A DNA stretch of 64,000 bases from Bifidobacterium italicum (GTDB taxonomy: Bacteria; Actinomycetota; Actinomycetes; Actinomycetales; Bifidobacteriaceae), in contig NZ_MVOG01000011.1 in assembly GCF_002286915.1 (NCBI RefSeq), positions 81,047 through 145,046 of the forward strand, given 5' to 3'. Below, piece by piece: positions 45,969 through 55,155 of this stretch. Every line of letters begins with the position of its first letter. Position 1 is the stretch's first letter. A model generated the notes under the pieces. The model searched no databases, had not been told where the DNA came from, and saw only the letters and a program-made list of their open reading frames with translations. The position numbers and the translations under genes are program-made.

Positions 45969-46718
45969 ATGAACGATGCGCTTACGGGCGGCACATCGAC
46001 GAACGATGCGGCAACGGGCGGCTTCGTGCGCTCCACCGATGCCGTTACGGGAGGCGCCGCCGATAACACGGGGCGTGCCGCGATCTTCGATCTGGACGGC
46101 ACGCTGCTCGATTCGATGGGCGTGTGGGACCGGATCGACGAGGAGTTCCTCGCAAAACGCGGCATCGCCGTGCCGGACGACTACATGGCGAAGGTGAGCG
46201 CGATGCAGTTCATGGAGATCGCCGAATACACGATCGAACGGTTCGGCCTGCGCGACACGCCGGAGGAGCTCGTTGCCGAATGGAACGGCATGGCGAAGCG
46301 GATGTACGCCCAGGTCGTGGAGCCCAAGCCCCACGCCGTCGGGTATCTGCGCGCGCTCAAGGCGAGCGGCGCACGACTCGCCGTCGCCACGACGATGCTG
46401 CCCGATCTGCGCATGCCGGCGCTGGCCCATGCGGGGATGGCGGACCTGTTCGATGCGGTCGTCGGCGTGGACGATGCCGGCGACCGGGGCAAGGAGCATC
46501 CGGACGTGTATCTGCTGGCCGCGCGACGGCTGGGCGTCGATCCGGCCCGTTGCACCGTGTTCGAGGATCTGTTGGCGGGCATGCGGTCGGCGAAGTCCGT
46601 CGGGATGCAGGTGTGGGCCGTGCACGACGACTCCTCCGACCATGACTGGGAGCGCATCTGCGCGCTCGCGGACGGCGTGCTCTTCGACTTCGCCGATGCG
46701 CCGCGCCTGCTGCGGTAA
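45969..46718 (+). CDS. HAD-IA family phosphatase with motif-encoded N-terminus
   Basis: The 249-residue product has the nucleophile motif IFDLDGTLLDSMGVWD at about residue 40, the conserved threonine in VATTMLPD and the VFEDLLAGMRSAKSVGMQVW end motif, as in phosphoglycolate or beta-phosphoglucomutase-like phosphatases. The first 35 residues repeat LTGG/ATGG/VTGG and are encoded by three motif copies, the first an exact 12-mer at 45981-45992. The core would work without them. AGGAGG precedes the chosen ATG. Confidence 0.85.
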   Translation: MNDALTGGTSTNDAATGGFVRSTDAVTGGAADNTGRAAIFDLDGTLLDSMGVWDRIDEEFLAKRGIAVPDDYMAKVSAMQFMEIAEYTIERFGLRDTPEELVAEWNGMAKRMYAQVVEPKPHAVGYLRALKASGARLAVATTMLPDLRMPALAHAGMADLFDAVVGVDDAGDRGKEHPDVYLLAARRLGVDPARCTVFEDLLAGMRSAKSVGMQVWAVHDDSSDHDWERICALADGVLFDFADAPRLLR

Positions 46719-46784
46719 GTCGCACTACCGGTGGCATCACGTGTGATCATCGTCGCCGCTACCGGTAGCGATTGCGAACGCGAC

Positions 46785-46850
46785 CCGTAACGACGCACGA
46801 CCCCGCCCGCGCTCCATAAGGAGCGCGGGCGGGGTCGTGCGTCGTTACGG
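46785..46850. terminator. 31-bp perfect hairpin between convergent genes
   Basis: Arms 46785-46815 and 46820-46850 are fully complementary around the loop ATAA. The outer ends (CCGTAACG/CGTTACGG) match the dispersed motif. It lies between the HAD phosphatase and thrC stops and can serve both strands; neither side has a T-run. Upstream at 46758-46769 is an exact GCTACCGGTAGC. It is also the last clear member of the motif series. Confidence 0.88.
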
Positions 46851-46890
46851 TGTCATCAGGTATCGCGCGTCCGATGACACGGCGCCCATG

Positions 46891-48378
46891 TCACAGGCGG
46901 TCGGCGCATTGTTCGACGTAGTGGCCCATGTCGGAGATCTCGACGCAGTCGCGGAAGCGCACGTCGGCGGTCTCGAGGTCGCGCAGCATCGGCGGGATCT
47001 CGGTGTCCGTCTTCGCGCTCAGCTCGTCCATGCATTCGAAGTCGGTGCCGTCGTGCTTGAGCCCGAGCGCCTCGTTGACGACGCGCGGGAACTTGTACGG
47101 GCTGGCGGTGCTCAGCAGCACGCGCGGCACGCCGGGTTCGGCGGGCATCTGCTGCATGACGAAATAGCCGCATGCGGTGTGCGGGTCGAGCACGTAGCCG
47201 TGTTCGCTGAAGCATTCGGCGATCATCTGGCGCACCTGGTCCTCGTCGGCCCAGCCGGTGGCGAACAGGCGGCGGATCTGCGCGAGCAGCTCCGCCGGCA
47301 CCTCGAACGCGCCCCATTCGGCGAGGTCGTTCATCAGGTAGGTGATCAGGCGCGGGTCCTTCTCGCTCATGTAGTAGAGCATGCGTTCGAGGTTCGAGGA
47401 GATGAGGATGTCCATCGACGGCGAGATCGTCTCGTAGAACGGGCGCTTGCGGTTGTAGGTGCCGGTCGTCAGGAAGTCGAAGAGCACGTTGTTCCTGTCG
47501 GAGGCGACGACGAGCTGGCGCACCGGCAGGCCGAGCATCTTCGCGTAGTAGCCGGCGAGCACGTCGCCGAAGTTGCCGGTCGGCACGACGAAGTCGACCG
47601 GGTCGCCGACGTTGACGACCTGCTTCTCGAGCAGCTGCGCGTACGCGGAGAAATAGTAGACGACCTGCGGCACGAGGCGGCCGACGTTGATCGAGTTGGC
47701 CGACGAAAGCACGACGTGCGCGTCGCTTTCGAGACGCGCGGCGAGGTCCTTGTCGCCGAAGATCTTCTTGACGGTGGACTGCGCGTCGTCGAAGTTGCCC
47801 TCGACCGCGCACACGTTGACGTTGCCGCCGGTCTGCGTCGTCATCTGCAGCTCCTGCACGCGGCTGACGCGGCCCTGCGGGTAGAAGACGGTGATGCCGG
47901 TGCCCTCGGCGTCGGCGAAGCCGGCGAGCGCGGCCTTGCCGGTGTCGCCGGAGGTGGCCGTGACGATCATGATCCTCTCGTCCGGGTCGCCGTCGGCCGG
48001 CGTCGTGCGCGCCATGAAGCGCGGCAGGATCTGCAGCGCGACGTCCTTGAACGCGCATGTGGGTCCGTGGAACAGTTCCATGACCCAGTCCTCGCCGAGC
48101 GGCCTGACCGGGGTGATGCGCTCGTCCGACCACTGCGGCCCGTAGGCCTTTGCGATGCACTCCTTGAGCTCGTCGGCGTCGAAGTCGTCGAGGAGCACGG
48201 AAAGCACGTCGTAGGCGATTCTCTGGTAGCTCTTGCCGGCCAGGCCGTCGATCGGGACGAGGCGTTCGCCGAGTTCGTCGGTGACGAAGAGGCCGCCGTC
48301 GTCCGCGATGCCCTTGCGGATGGCCTGCTTCGAGGTCAGTGAGTCGGTGGTGCTGCGTGTGCTGTGGAACTTGTTCAC
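46891..48378 (-). CDS. thrC: threonine synthase
   Basis: The 495-residue fold type II PLP enzyme turns phosphohomoserine into threonine. The PLP lysine is in PTCAFKDVALQ, followed by TSGDTGKAAL and the GNFGDVLAGYYAK phosphate-binding loop; SSANSINVGRLVPQ is characteristic of the longer threonine synthases. The GTG start follows AAGGAC. It is a single-gene unit facing away from proA. Confidence 0.96.
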   Translation of the reverse strand: MNKFHSTRSTTDSLTSKQAIRKGIADDGGLFVTDELGERLVPIDGLAGKSYQRIAYDVLSVLLDDFDADELKECIAKAYGPQWSDERITPVRPLGEDWVMELFHGPTCAFKDVALQILPRFMARTTPADGDPDERIMIVTATSGDTGKAALAGFADAEGTGITVFYPQGRVSRVQELQMTTQTGGNVNVCAVEGNFDDAQSTVKKIFGDKDLAARLESDAHVVLSSANSINVGRLVPQVVYYFSAYAQLLEKQVVNVGDPVDFVVPTGNFGDVLAGYYAKMLGLPVRQLVVASDRNNVLFDFLTTGTYNRKRPFYETISPSMDILISSNLERMLYYMSEKDPRLITYLMNDLAEWGAFEVPAELLAQIRRLFATGWADEDQVRQMIAECFSEHGYVLDPHTACGYFVMQQMPAEPGVPRVLLSTASPYKFPRVVNEALGLKHDGTDFECMDELSAKTDTEIPPMLRDLETADVRFRDCVEISDMGHYVEQCADRL

Positions 48379-48532
48379 TCGTCCGTCCTTGCGATGTAGA
48401 GAGATGACAGTGTGCGGATGATTTCAGTATAGGGTTCACGGACGAAAGCCACGGGGCCGCTGTCCGGGTTGCGGAACGCGCGGCCGTGGACGGCGCCCGC
48501 CATGAGGGCAGGGCGTCCACTAATGTGCAAGT

Positions 48533-49846
48533 ATGACGAACACACAGAGCGAACACAACAAGGTCAGCGACGACGTCTTCGACGCGGTGTGCGCGATGGC
48601 CGACCGTGCGGCGGCCGCGCAGGCGAAGCTCGCGAAGGCCACGACCGACGTGAAGAACGGCCTGCTCAATGCGATCGCCGACGCGCTCGACGCGCGCGCC
48701 GACGAGATCGCCGGCGCGAACGCCCTGGACATGAGCCAGGCCTTCGACGACGGCATGGACGCCGGCAAGCTGGACCGTCTCAAGTTCGACGTGACGCGCA
48801 TCGCCGCGTCGGCGAACGACATGCGCCACGTCGCGACGCTGCCCGACCCGGTCGGTCAGGTCGTGCGCGGTTTCGAGGCGCCCAACGGCCTGCGTCTGCA
48901 GCAGGTGCGCGTGCCGATGGGCGTCATCGGCATGATCTACGAGGCGCGCCCGAACGTGACCGTCGACGTCATCGCGCTGTGCATCAAGTCGGGCAACGCG
49001 GCGATCCTGCGCGGCGGCCACGCGGCGGAGCGCACGAACGCGGCGACGCTCGCGATCGTCGGCGACACGCTGCGCGAACTCGGCTTCGACGACGCGCTCG
49101 TCGCCTCCGTCGACGCGTACGGCCGCGAGGGCGCGACCGCGATGATGGAGGCGCGCGGCCACGTCGACCTGCTCGTGCCGCGCGGCAGCGCCAGACTCAT
49201 CCAGGCCGTCGTCGAGAACTCGAAGGTCCCCGTCATCGAGACCGGCGCCGGCAACGTCCACATCTACGTCGACCGTTCCGCCGACCTCGCCAAGGCCATC
49301 CCCGTCATCCTCAACGCGAAGACGCAGCGCGTCGGCGTGTGCAACGCCGCCGAGAAGCTCATCGTCCACCGCGACGTCGCCGGGGAGTTCCTGCCGGCCG
49401 TCGCCCGGGCGCTCGCCGACGAGGACGTCGTCATGCACGCCGACGAGGTCTCCTACAGGATCATCGGCGACGCGAACATCCGCGACATCAAGCTGTTCGA
49501 GGCCGACGAGGCCGACTGGGGCACCGAATACCTCGCCCTCGAGATCGGCGTGCGCGTCGTCGATTCGATGGACGAGGCGATCGCGCACATCAACCGCTAT
49601 TCGACGCATCACACCGAGGCGATCCTCGCCGAGGACTACGGCGCGATCGAACGCTTCACGAAGGACGTCGACTCGGCGGTCGTCATGGTCAACGCCTCCA
49701 CCCGCTTCACCGACGGCGGCGTGTTCGGCTTCGGCGCCGAGCTGGGCATCTCCACGCAGAAGATGCACGCACGCGGCCCGATGGGCCTGCAGGAGATGAC
49801 GACGACGAAGTGGATCGGCTACGGCACGGGCCAGGTGAGGGCATGA
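48533..49846 (+). CDS. proA: gamma-glutamyl phosphate reductase
   Basis: The 437-residue aldehyde dehydrogenase-like enzyme makes glutamate semialdehyde for proline synthesis. The catalytic cysteine is in [22 protein letters not shown] and [17 protein letters not shown] are typical. The stop overlaps the next start by ATGA. No proB lies beside it in this window. Confidence 0.96.
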   Translation: MTNTQSEHNKVSDDVFDAVCAMADRAAAAQAKLAKATTDVKNGLLNAIADALDARADEIAGANALDMSQAFDDGMDAGKLDRLKFDVTRIAASANDMRHVATLPDPVGQVVRGFEAPNGLRLQQVRVPMGVIGMIYEARPNVTVDVIALCIKSGNAAILRGGHAAERTNAATLAIVGDTLRELGFDDALVASVDAYGREGATAMMEARGHVDLLVPRGSARLIQAVVENSKVPVIETGAGNVHIYVDRSADLAKAIPVILNAKTQRVGVCNAAEKLIVHRDVAGEFLPAVARALADEDVVMHADEVSYRIIGDANIRDIKLFEADEADWGTEYLALEIGVRVVDSMDEAIAHINRYSTHHTEAILAEDYGAIERFTKDVDSAVVMVNASTRFTDGGVFGFGAELGISTQKMHARGPMGLQEMTTTKWIGYGTGQVRA

Positions 49847-50496
49847 GCGGGCGCGATCTGCTGAACGAGGCCGCGAACGGGGCCGAGGAAGCCGCCGGGA
49901 CTCGCGACGATGTGGCGACCGTCACCTTCGACGACGCCCATGTGCTCGCGAACCCGTGGGGCGTCGACCTCTCCGACAGGCGCAACATGCTCAAGGTCGC
50001 ATCCGAGCGGCTCAGCCTCGTACGCTACGTGTTCCTCGTGCAGATCGAGGACGGCATCGCCTCGGCGGCGCAGCGCGCGTCGCTCGAATACGCCGACGCC
50101 GTGCTCATCGGATGGCCGGAGACGGACGCCGACGACGTCGTGGCCGTCGACGACGAACGCTACCGCGACGTCGTCGAGCAGACCATGCTGATGGAGGACT
50201 ACATCGACCGTTTCCGCGCGATGGAACGCGACGGCGACATCGACGGCATGACCGACACGCTCATCCGCATCACCGAACGCGTCGCCCATGTGCGTCGCGC
50301 GTTTCAGCCGACCTTCCTGCTGCCGACCTTCGCCGAGATCCGGCGCGTCGTGCAGGACGAGTGGAACGAGGACATGGGCAAGATCGACCCCGACGGCGAG
50401 TCGTCCGACGACCGCGCGCAGGAGCTCACGCTGCAGCAGGAGATCGACCGCGGCGCCGCGGACAGCGCCGCGGTGGACGTTCAGGAGAGGCGCTGA
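49843..50496 (+). CDS. conserved-looking cytoplasmic protein of unknown function
   Basis: The 217-residue product is acidic and mostly helical, with no signal peptide or membrane segment. I recognise no domain. It overlaps proA by ATGA and precedes nadD by 1 bp, so it is translationally coupled to both. Codon use matches its neighbours, which argues for a native gene. Any tie to proline or NAD metabolism is only by position. Confidence 0.75.
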   Translation: MSGRDLLNEAANGAEEAAGTRDDVATVTFDDAHVLANPWGVDLSDRRNMLKVASERLSLVRYVFLVQIEDGIASAAQRASLEYADAVLIGWPETDADDVVAVDDERYRDVVEQTMLMEDYIDRFRAMERDGDIDGMTDTLIRITERVAHVRRAFQPTFLLPTFAEIRRVVQDEWNEDMGKIDPDGESSDDRAQELTLQQEIDRGAADSAAVDVQERR

Positions 50497-50497
50497 C

Positions 50498-51223
50498 ATG
50501 GCGCGCAGCGACGCCGACGACGCCGCGAACTCCGGCGGTGAGCCCCGGCGCATGGCCGAACTGTCCGTGACCGACGCCGCCACGGCGCATCTCGTCTCGC
50601 CGCCGGGGCGCCGTTCGCCCCGCGGCAACTGGCATGCGCGGCCGCGCATCGGCATCATGGGCGGCACCTTCGATCCGATCCACAACGGCCATCTCGTCGC
50701 CGCGTCCGAGGTCTCGTGGGTGTACGACCTCGACGAGGTCGTCTTCGTGCCGACCGGACGCCCGGTGTTCAAGCTCGACAAGCATGTGACGAACGCCGAG
50801 GACCGCTATCTGATGACCGTCATCGCGACCGCGTCGAACCCGAAGTTCACCGTCTCGCGCGTCGACATCGACCGTCCCGGCGTCACCTACACGATCGACA
50901 CGCTGCGCGACCTGCGCGCGCTGTATCCGGACGCCGAGCTGTTCTTCATCACCGGCGCGGACGCCGTCGCCGAGATCATGCGGTGGAAGGACGTCGAGCA
51001 GATGTTCCGCATCGCGCACTTCGTCGCCGTCACGCGCCCCGGCTATTCGTCGGCGGTCACGCTGCCGGCGGGACGTGTCGACATGCTCGAGATCCCGGCG
51101 CTGGCGATCTCGTCGACCGACGTGCGCGAGCGCGCGACGCACGGCGAGCCGGTGTGGTACCTCGTGCCCGACGGCGTCGTCCAGTACATCGGCAAACACG
51201 GCCTGTACCGCGGCCGGGGCTGA
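50498..51223 (+). CDS. nadD: nicotinate-nucleotide adenylyltransferase
   Basis: The 241-residue enzyme adenylates nicotinate mononucleotide in NAD synthesis. The nucleotidyltransferase motif [18 protein letters not shown] begins at about residue 51, and ISSTDVRER marks the C-terminus. About 48 N-terminal residues precede the core and may not be needed; internal starts are possible. The ATG lies 1 bp after the previous gene. Confidence 0.94.
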   Translation: MARSDADDAANSGGEPRRMAELSVTDAATAHLVSPPGRRSPRGNWHARPRIGIMGGTFDPIHNGHLVAASEVSWVYDLDEVVFVPTGRPVFKLDKHVTNAEDRYLMTVIATASNPKFTVSRVDIDRPGVTYTIDTLRDLRALYPDAELFFITGADAVAEIMRWKDVEQMFRIAHFVAVTRPGYSSAVTLPAGRVDMLEIPALAISSTDVRERATHGEPVWYLVPDGVVQYIGKHGLYRGRG

Positions 51224-51302
51224 ACGCCCCGCGCCGGCGCACGTCAGCTGCCGGCACTACACTGGGGACACGGTTACGAACCAATTGACGTTTGGAGATA
51301 CG

Positions 51303-52322
51303 GTGAGCGCAATCCTCGAAGGCAAACCAGACAAGAACCTGATACTCGTCACCGGAAGGGCGCATCCCAAGCTCGCCCGGGACGTCGCCGACCAGCTCGG
51401 CATCGACGTGCTCGAGACGACCGCCTACGATTTCGCGAACGGCGAGATGTACGTGCGCTACACCGAATCCGTGCGCGGCGCCGACGTCTTCGTGCTGCAG
51501 AGCCATAGCAGCCCGGTCAACCAGTCGATCATGGAGCAGCTCATCATGATCGACGCCCTCAAGCGCGCGTCGGCGCGTTCGATCACCGCGGTGAGCCCGC
51601 TGCTCGGCTATTCGCGTCAGGACAAGAAGCACCGCGGACGCGAGCCGATCTCGTGCCGTCTGGTCTTCGACCTGCTCAAGACGGCCGGCGCCGACCGCAT
51701 CATGAGCGTCGACCTGCACGCCGCGCAGTCGCAGGGCTTCTTCGACGGCCCGGTCGACCATCTCATCGCGATGCCGGTGCTCGTCGACTACATCCGCGAC
51801 CGGTTCTCCAACCAGCTCGACAACGTGACCGTCGTCTCCCCGGACGCCGGCCGCATCCGCGTCGCCGAGCAGTGGGCGCAGCGCCTCGGCGGCGGCCCGC
51901 TCGCCTTCGTGCACAAGACGCGCGACATCACGCGGCCGAACCAGGCCGTCGCGAACCGCGTCGTCGGCGACGTCAAGGGCAAGGACTGCGTGCTCGTCGA
52001 CGATCTGATCGACACGGCCGGCACGATCGCCGGCGCGTGCAAGGTGCTGCAGGAGGCCGGCGCGAAGTCGGTGACCGTTGTCGCGACGCACGGCGTGCTC
52101 TCCGGCCCGGCCGTCGAGCGGCTCAAGAGCTGCGGGGCGCGCGAGGTCGTCCTCACCGACACGGTGCCGATCCCCGAGGAGAAACGCTGGGACGGCCTGA
52201 CCGTGCTGTCGATCGCGCCGCTGCTGGCGAGCGCGATCAAGGCCGTGTTCGAGGACGGATCGGTCGCCGAGCTCTTCGACACCTATCCCGAGCATCACGG
52301 CAAGGGCTTCCTCTTCGCCTGA
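51303..52322 (+). CDS. prs: ribose-phosphate pyrophosphokinase
   Basis: The 339-residue enzyme makes PRPP from ribose 5-phosphate and ATP. Key segments are YSRQDKKHRGREPIS, SVDLHAAQSQGFFDGPVDHL and the PRPP loop VLVDDLIDTAGTI. The GTG start follows TTGGAGATAC. A TACACT sequence at 51258-51263 is a plausible -10 for a separate promoter. Confidence 0.95.
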   Translation: MSAILEGKPDKNLILVTGRAHPKLARDVADQLGIDVLETTAYDFANGEMYVRYTESVRGADVFVLQSHSSPVNQSIMEQLIMIDALKRASARSITAVSPLLGYSRQDKKHRGREPISCRLVFDLLKTAGADRIMSVDLHAAQSQGFFDGPVDHLIAMPVLVDYIRDRFSNQLDNVTVVSPDAGRIRVAEQWAQRLGGGPLAFVHKTRDITRPNQAVANRVVGDVKGKDCVLVDDLIDTAGTIAGACKVLQEAGAKSVTVVATHGVLSGPAVERLKSCGAREVVLTDTVPIPEEKRWDGLTVLSIAPLLASAIKAVFEDGSVAELFDTYPEHHGKGFLFA

Positions 52323-52390
52323 TCCGCCGCGGGGCGCCATGTGGTCCGCCCCTATGGCATAATGGACACTTGGCGGGCGTAACCCGCCGT

Positions 52391-52464
52391 TCCCCCATGG
52401 TGTAATGGCAGCACACGGGTCTTTGGAACCCTTTGTCTTGGTTCGAGTCCAGGTGGGGGAGCCA
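52391..52464 (+). tRNA. tRNA-Gln (anticodon TTG)
   Basis: The acceptor stem TCCCCCA pairs with TGGGGGA, the T-loop is GTTCGAGTC, and the anticodon loop CTTTGGA carries TTG. Discriminator G and an encoded CCA (52462-52464) end the gene. It lies between prs and glmU. Confidence 0.95.
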
Positions 52465-52559
52465 GCGGCGTCCGCATCCGGCCTTCGGCGTTTGGATGCG
52501 GACGCCTTTCGCATCAGGGACATCGGACCATTGGGCACACCCACGAATAAGGAGAACAG

Positions 52560-53942
52560 ATGACGGTAATCGCCGCAATCGTGCTGGCAGCCGGCGAGGG
52601 CACGCGCATGCGCTCGTCGAAGCCGAAGGTGCTGCACACCTTCGCGGGCAAGACCTTCCTCGAGCGCGTCATGGCCTCCGTCGGGGCGCTCGGGCCGGAC
52701 ACGCTCGCCGTCGTCGTGCGCCATCAGGGCGAACGCGTCGCCGAGGCGGCGCGCGGCTACGACCCCGACGTGACGATCGTCGAACAGGACGACATCCCCG
52801 GCACAGGCCGCGCCGTGCAGTGCGCGATGCGCCGGCTCTCGCCGGACGGCGCCCTCGACGGCGACGTGCTCATCACGGCCTCGGATATGCCGCTGCTTGA
52901 CACGGCGACGCTGCAGGCGCTGCTCGACTACCATGCGGCGAGCGGCGACGACGCGACGGTGCTCACGACGGTGCTCGACGACCCGACCGGCTACGGCCGC
53001 ATCATCCGCGATTCCGACGGCGACGTCCTCAAGATCGTCGAGCAGAAGGACGCGAACAGCAGCGAGCTGGCCGTGCGCGAAGTGAACACGTCGGTGTACG
53101 TCTTCGACGCGCATGTGCTCGCCGAAGCGATCGCCGGCCTCGACGCGGACAACGCGCAAGGGGAGTTCTACCTGACCGACGCGCTCAAGGCCGCGAAGGC
53201 GAGCGGCAAGGTCGGCGCTTTCGCGGCGCCTGATCCGTTGAGCGTCGAAGGCGTCAACGACCGCGTGCAGCTCGCCGCGCTCGCCGGCGCGCACAACGCG
53301 CGCGTGTGCGAGCATTGGATGCGCGAGGGCGTGACGATCCTCGACCCGTCCACGACGTGGATCGAGGACGACGTGACGATCGGCCGCGACGCGACGATCC
53401 TGCCCGGCTGCTTCCTGCAGGGGCGCACCGTCGTCGGCGAGGAGGCCGTCGTCGGCCCGTGCACGACGCTCATCGACGCGACCGTCGACGCGGGCGCGAC
53501 CGTCGAGCGTTCGCGCGTGCAGGCGTCGCACATCGGCCGCGGCGCGAACATCGGCCCGTGGACCTACCTGCGCGCCGGCAACGAGCTCGGCGTGGGCTCG
53601 AAGGCGGGCGCCTTCGTCGAGATGAAGAAGGCGCGCATCGGCGACGGCACGAAGGTGCCGCATCTGAGCTACGTGGGCGACGCCGACCTCGGCGAGCGCA
53701 CGAACATCGGCGGCGGCACGATCACGGCGAACTACGACGGCGTGCACAAGAACCACACGACGATCGGCTCGGATGTGCACATCGGCGCCGGCAACCTCTT
53801 CGTCGCGCCGGTCGAGGTCGGCGACCACGTCACAAGCGGCGCCGGATCGGTGATCCGCCATGACGTCCCGGACGACGCGATGGTCTATTCAGAGAACACG
53901 CAGCACATCGTGCAGCATTGGAAACCAGCTTGGGAGCGTTGA
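52560..53942 (+). CDS. glmU: bifunctional UDP-N-acetylglucosamine pyrophosphorylase / glucosamine-1-phosphate acetyltransferase
   Basis: The 460-residue enzyme makes UDP-GlcNAc for cell wall synthesis. The N-terminal uridyltransferase has LAAGEGTRMRSSKPKVLH; the C-terminal left-handed beta-helix shows hexapeptide repeats and GDGTKVPHLSYVGDADLGE with the catalytic histidine, then GTITANYDGVHK. AAGGAG precedes the ATG. rsfS starts 1 bp after the stop. Confidence 0.97.
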   Translation: MTVIAAIVLAAGEGTRMRSSKPKVLHTFAGKTFLERVMASVGALGPDTLAVVVRHQGERVAEAARGYDPDVTIVEQDDIPGTGRAVQCAMRRLSPDGALDGDVLITASDMPLLDTATLQALLDYHAASGDDATVLTTVLDDPTGYGRIIRDSDGDVLKIVEQKDANSSELAVREVNTSVYVFDAHVLAEAIAGLDADNAQGEFYLTDALKAAKASGKVGAFAAPDPLSVEGVNDRVQLAALAGAHNARVCEHWMREGVTILDPSTTWIEDDVTIGRDATILPGCFLQGRTVVGEEAVVGPCTTLIDATVDAGATVERSRVQASHIGRGANIGPWTYLRAGNELGVGSKAGAFVEMKKARIGDGTKVPHLSYVGDADLGERTNIGGGTITANYDGVHKNHTTIGSDVHIGAGNLFVAPVEVGDHVTSGAGSVIRHDVPDDAMVYSENTQHIVQHWKPAWER

Positions 53943-53943
53943 T

Positions 53944-54339
53944 ATGACGGCACTTGAATCATCCATCGAAGCGGTGCGGACCGCGGCGGCCGCCGCCGAC
54001 CGAATGAAGGCGGTCGACATCGCCGCCTACGACGTGAGCGATCTGGTCGGCATCACCGACTGCATGCTTCTGGCGTCCGCGACGAACGAGCGGCAGGTGC
54101 TCGCAGTCGCCGAGGAGATCGAGAAGGACCTGTACACGAAGGGCGGCAAACTGCAGCCGCGGGGCCGCGAGGGCATCCAGGAGGCGCAGTGGATCCTGCT
54201 CGACTACGGCGATTTCATCGTCCACGTCATGCATGAGGAGGCGCGCGACTTCTACCATCTCGAGAGGCTGTGGCGCGACTGCCCGCGCATCGACCTCGAA
54301 TTGCCCGATGCGGACGCCGCCGGCGCGGACGCCGCCTGA
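53944..54339 (+). CDS. rsfS: ribosomal silencing factor
   Basis: The 131-residue RsfS/Iojap protein binds uL14 on the large subunit and blocks subunit joining when nutrients are low. Family marks are VSDLVGITDCMLLASATNERQ, GREGIQEAQWILLDYGDFIVHVM and RDFYHLERLW. The start is 1 bp after glmU, and a histidine phosphatase gene follows 11 bp on, a pairing common in actinobacteria. Confidence 0.95.
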   Translation: MTALESSIEAVRTAAAAADRMKAVDIAAYDVSDLVGITDCMLLASATNERQVLAVAEEIEKDLYTKGGKLQPRGREGIQEAQWILLDYGDFIVHVMHEEARDFYHLERLWRDCPRIDLELPDADAAGADAA

Positions 54340-54350
54340 CGGGGGCGGCG

Positions 54351-55067
54351 ATGACGGCGATCGAGACGGTACGTTCGATCACGCTCGTGCGCCATGGGCG
54401 CACCTCGTACAACCTCGCCGGCCGCGTCCAGGGCGGCATCGACATCCCGCTCGACGACGTCGGGCTGTGGCAGGCGCGCCGCACCGGCGACGCGCTGCGC
54501 GAGCTCTACGTCGAACGCGACCCCGGCGCGCGCCAGCTCGTCGTCGCCTCGGACCTGAGGCGTGCGAGCCGCACCGCGCATCTGTTCGACGACCCCTTGG
54601 GGCTCGAGGTCCACACGGATCCCCGCCTGCGCGAACGCAGCTTCGGCGATTGGGAGGGCATGTCCGGCGACGAGCTCGACGCGCAGTGGCCGGAGGACTT
54701 CGCGCTGTGGTGCCGGGGCCTCGGCGGCGAGATGCGCCATCATGCCGAATCGCACGAGCATGCCGGCGCGCGCGGCGTCGAGGCGCTGCGCGACTGGTCG
54801 CACCGGGGCGGCGCCAACACCGACCTGTTCGTGTTCTCCCACGGCGCTCTCATCGAGAACACGCTGCAGGTGCTGTTCGGCATCGGCGCGGCGCTTCCGG
54901 ACTTCGTCTCCGTCACCTCGATGCGCAACGCGCACTGGGCGCGCCTGGTCAACGCGGGGCTCGACGACCCGGACCGTTGGATCCTCGTCGACTACAACCA
55001 CGGGCCGGCGCTCGCCGACACTGAGCTGTGGGAGAACCCGACACGGCATGCAGCCGATGACCGGTGA
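54351..55067 (+). CDS. histidine phosphatase (phosphoglycerate mutase-like)
   Basis: The 238-residue protein has the phosphohistidine motif LVRHGRTSYN near residue 12, ASDLRRASRTA, the RERSFGDWEG acid-donor region and the second histidine in VFSHGALI. Actinobacterial genes after rsfS include glucosyl-3-phosphoglycerate phosphatase, but the substrate here is not shown by sequence. A paralogue lies at 56963-57790. Confidence 0.88.
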   Translation: MTAIETVRSITLVRHGRTSYNLAGRVQGGIDIPLDDVGLWQARRTGDALRELYVERDPGARQLVVASDLRRASRTAHLFDDPLGLEVHTDPRLRERSFGDWEGMSGDELDAQWPEDFALWCRGLGGEMRHHAESHEHAGARGVEALRDWSHRGGANTDLFVFSHGALIENTLQVLFGIGAALPDFVSVTSMRNAHWARLVNAGLDDPDRWILVDYNHGPALADTELWENPTRHAADDR

Positions 55068-55155
55068 ACTGGTCTATGCTTATGGCAGTTTTGCCCACCG
55101 ACGCGCCTGACGCCCGATCCGGGCGCCGGAGGCGCCATGACCGGATGAATCGACC

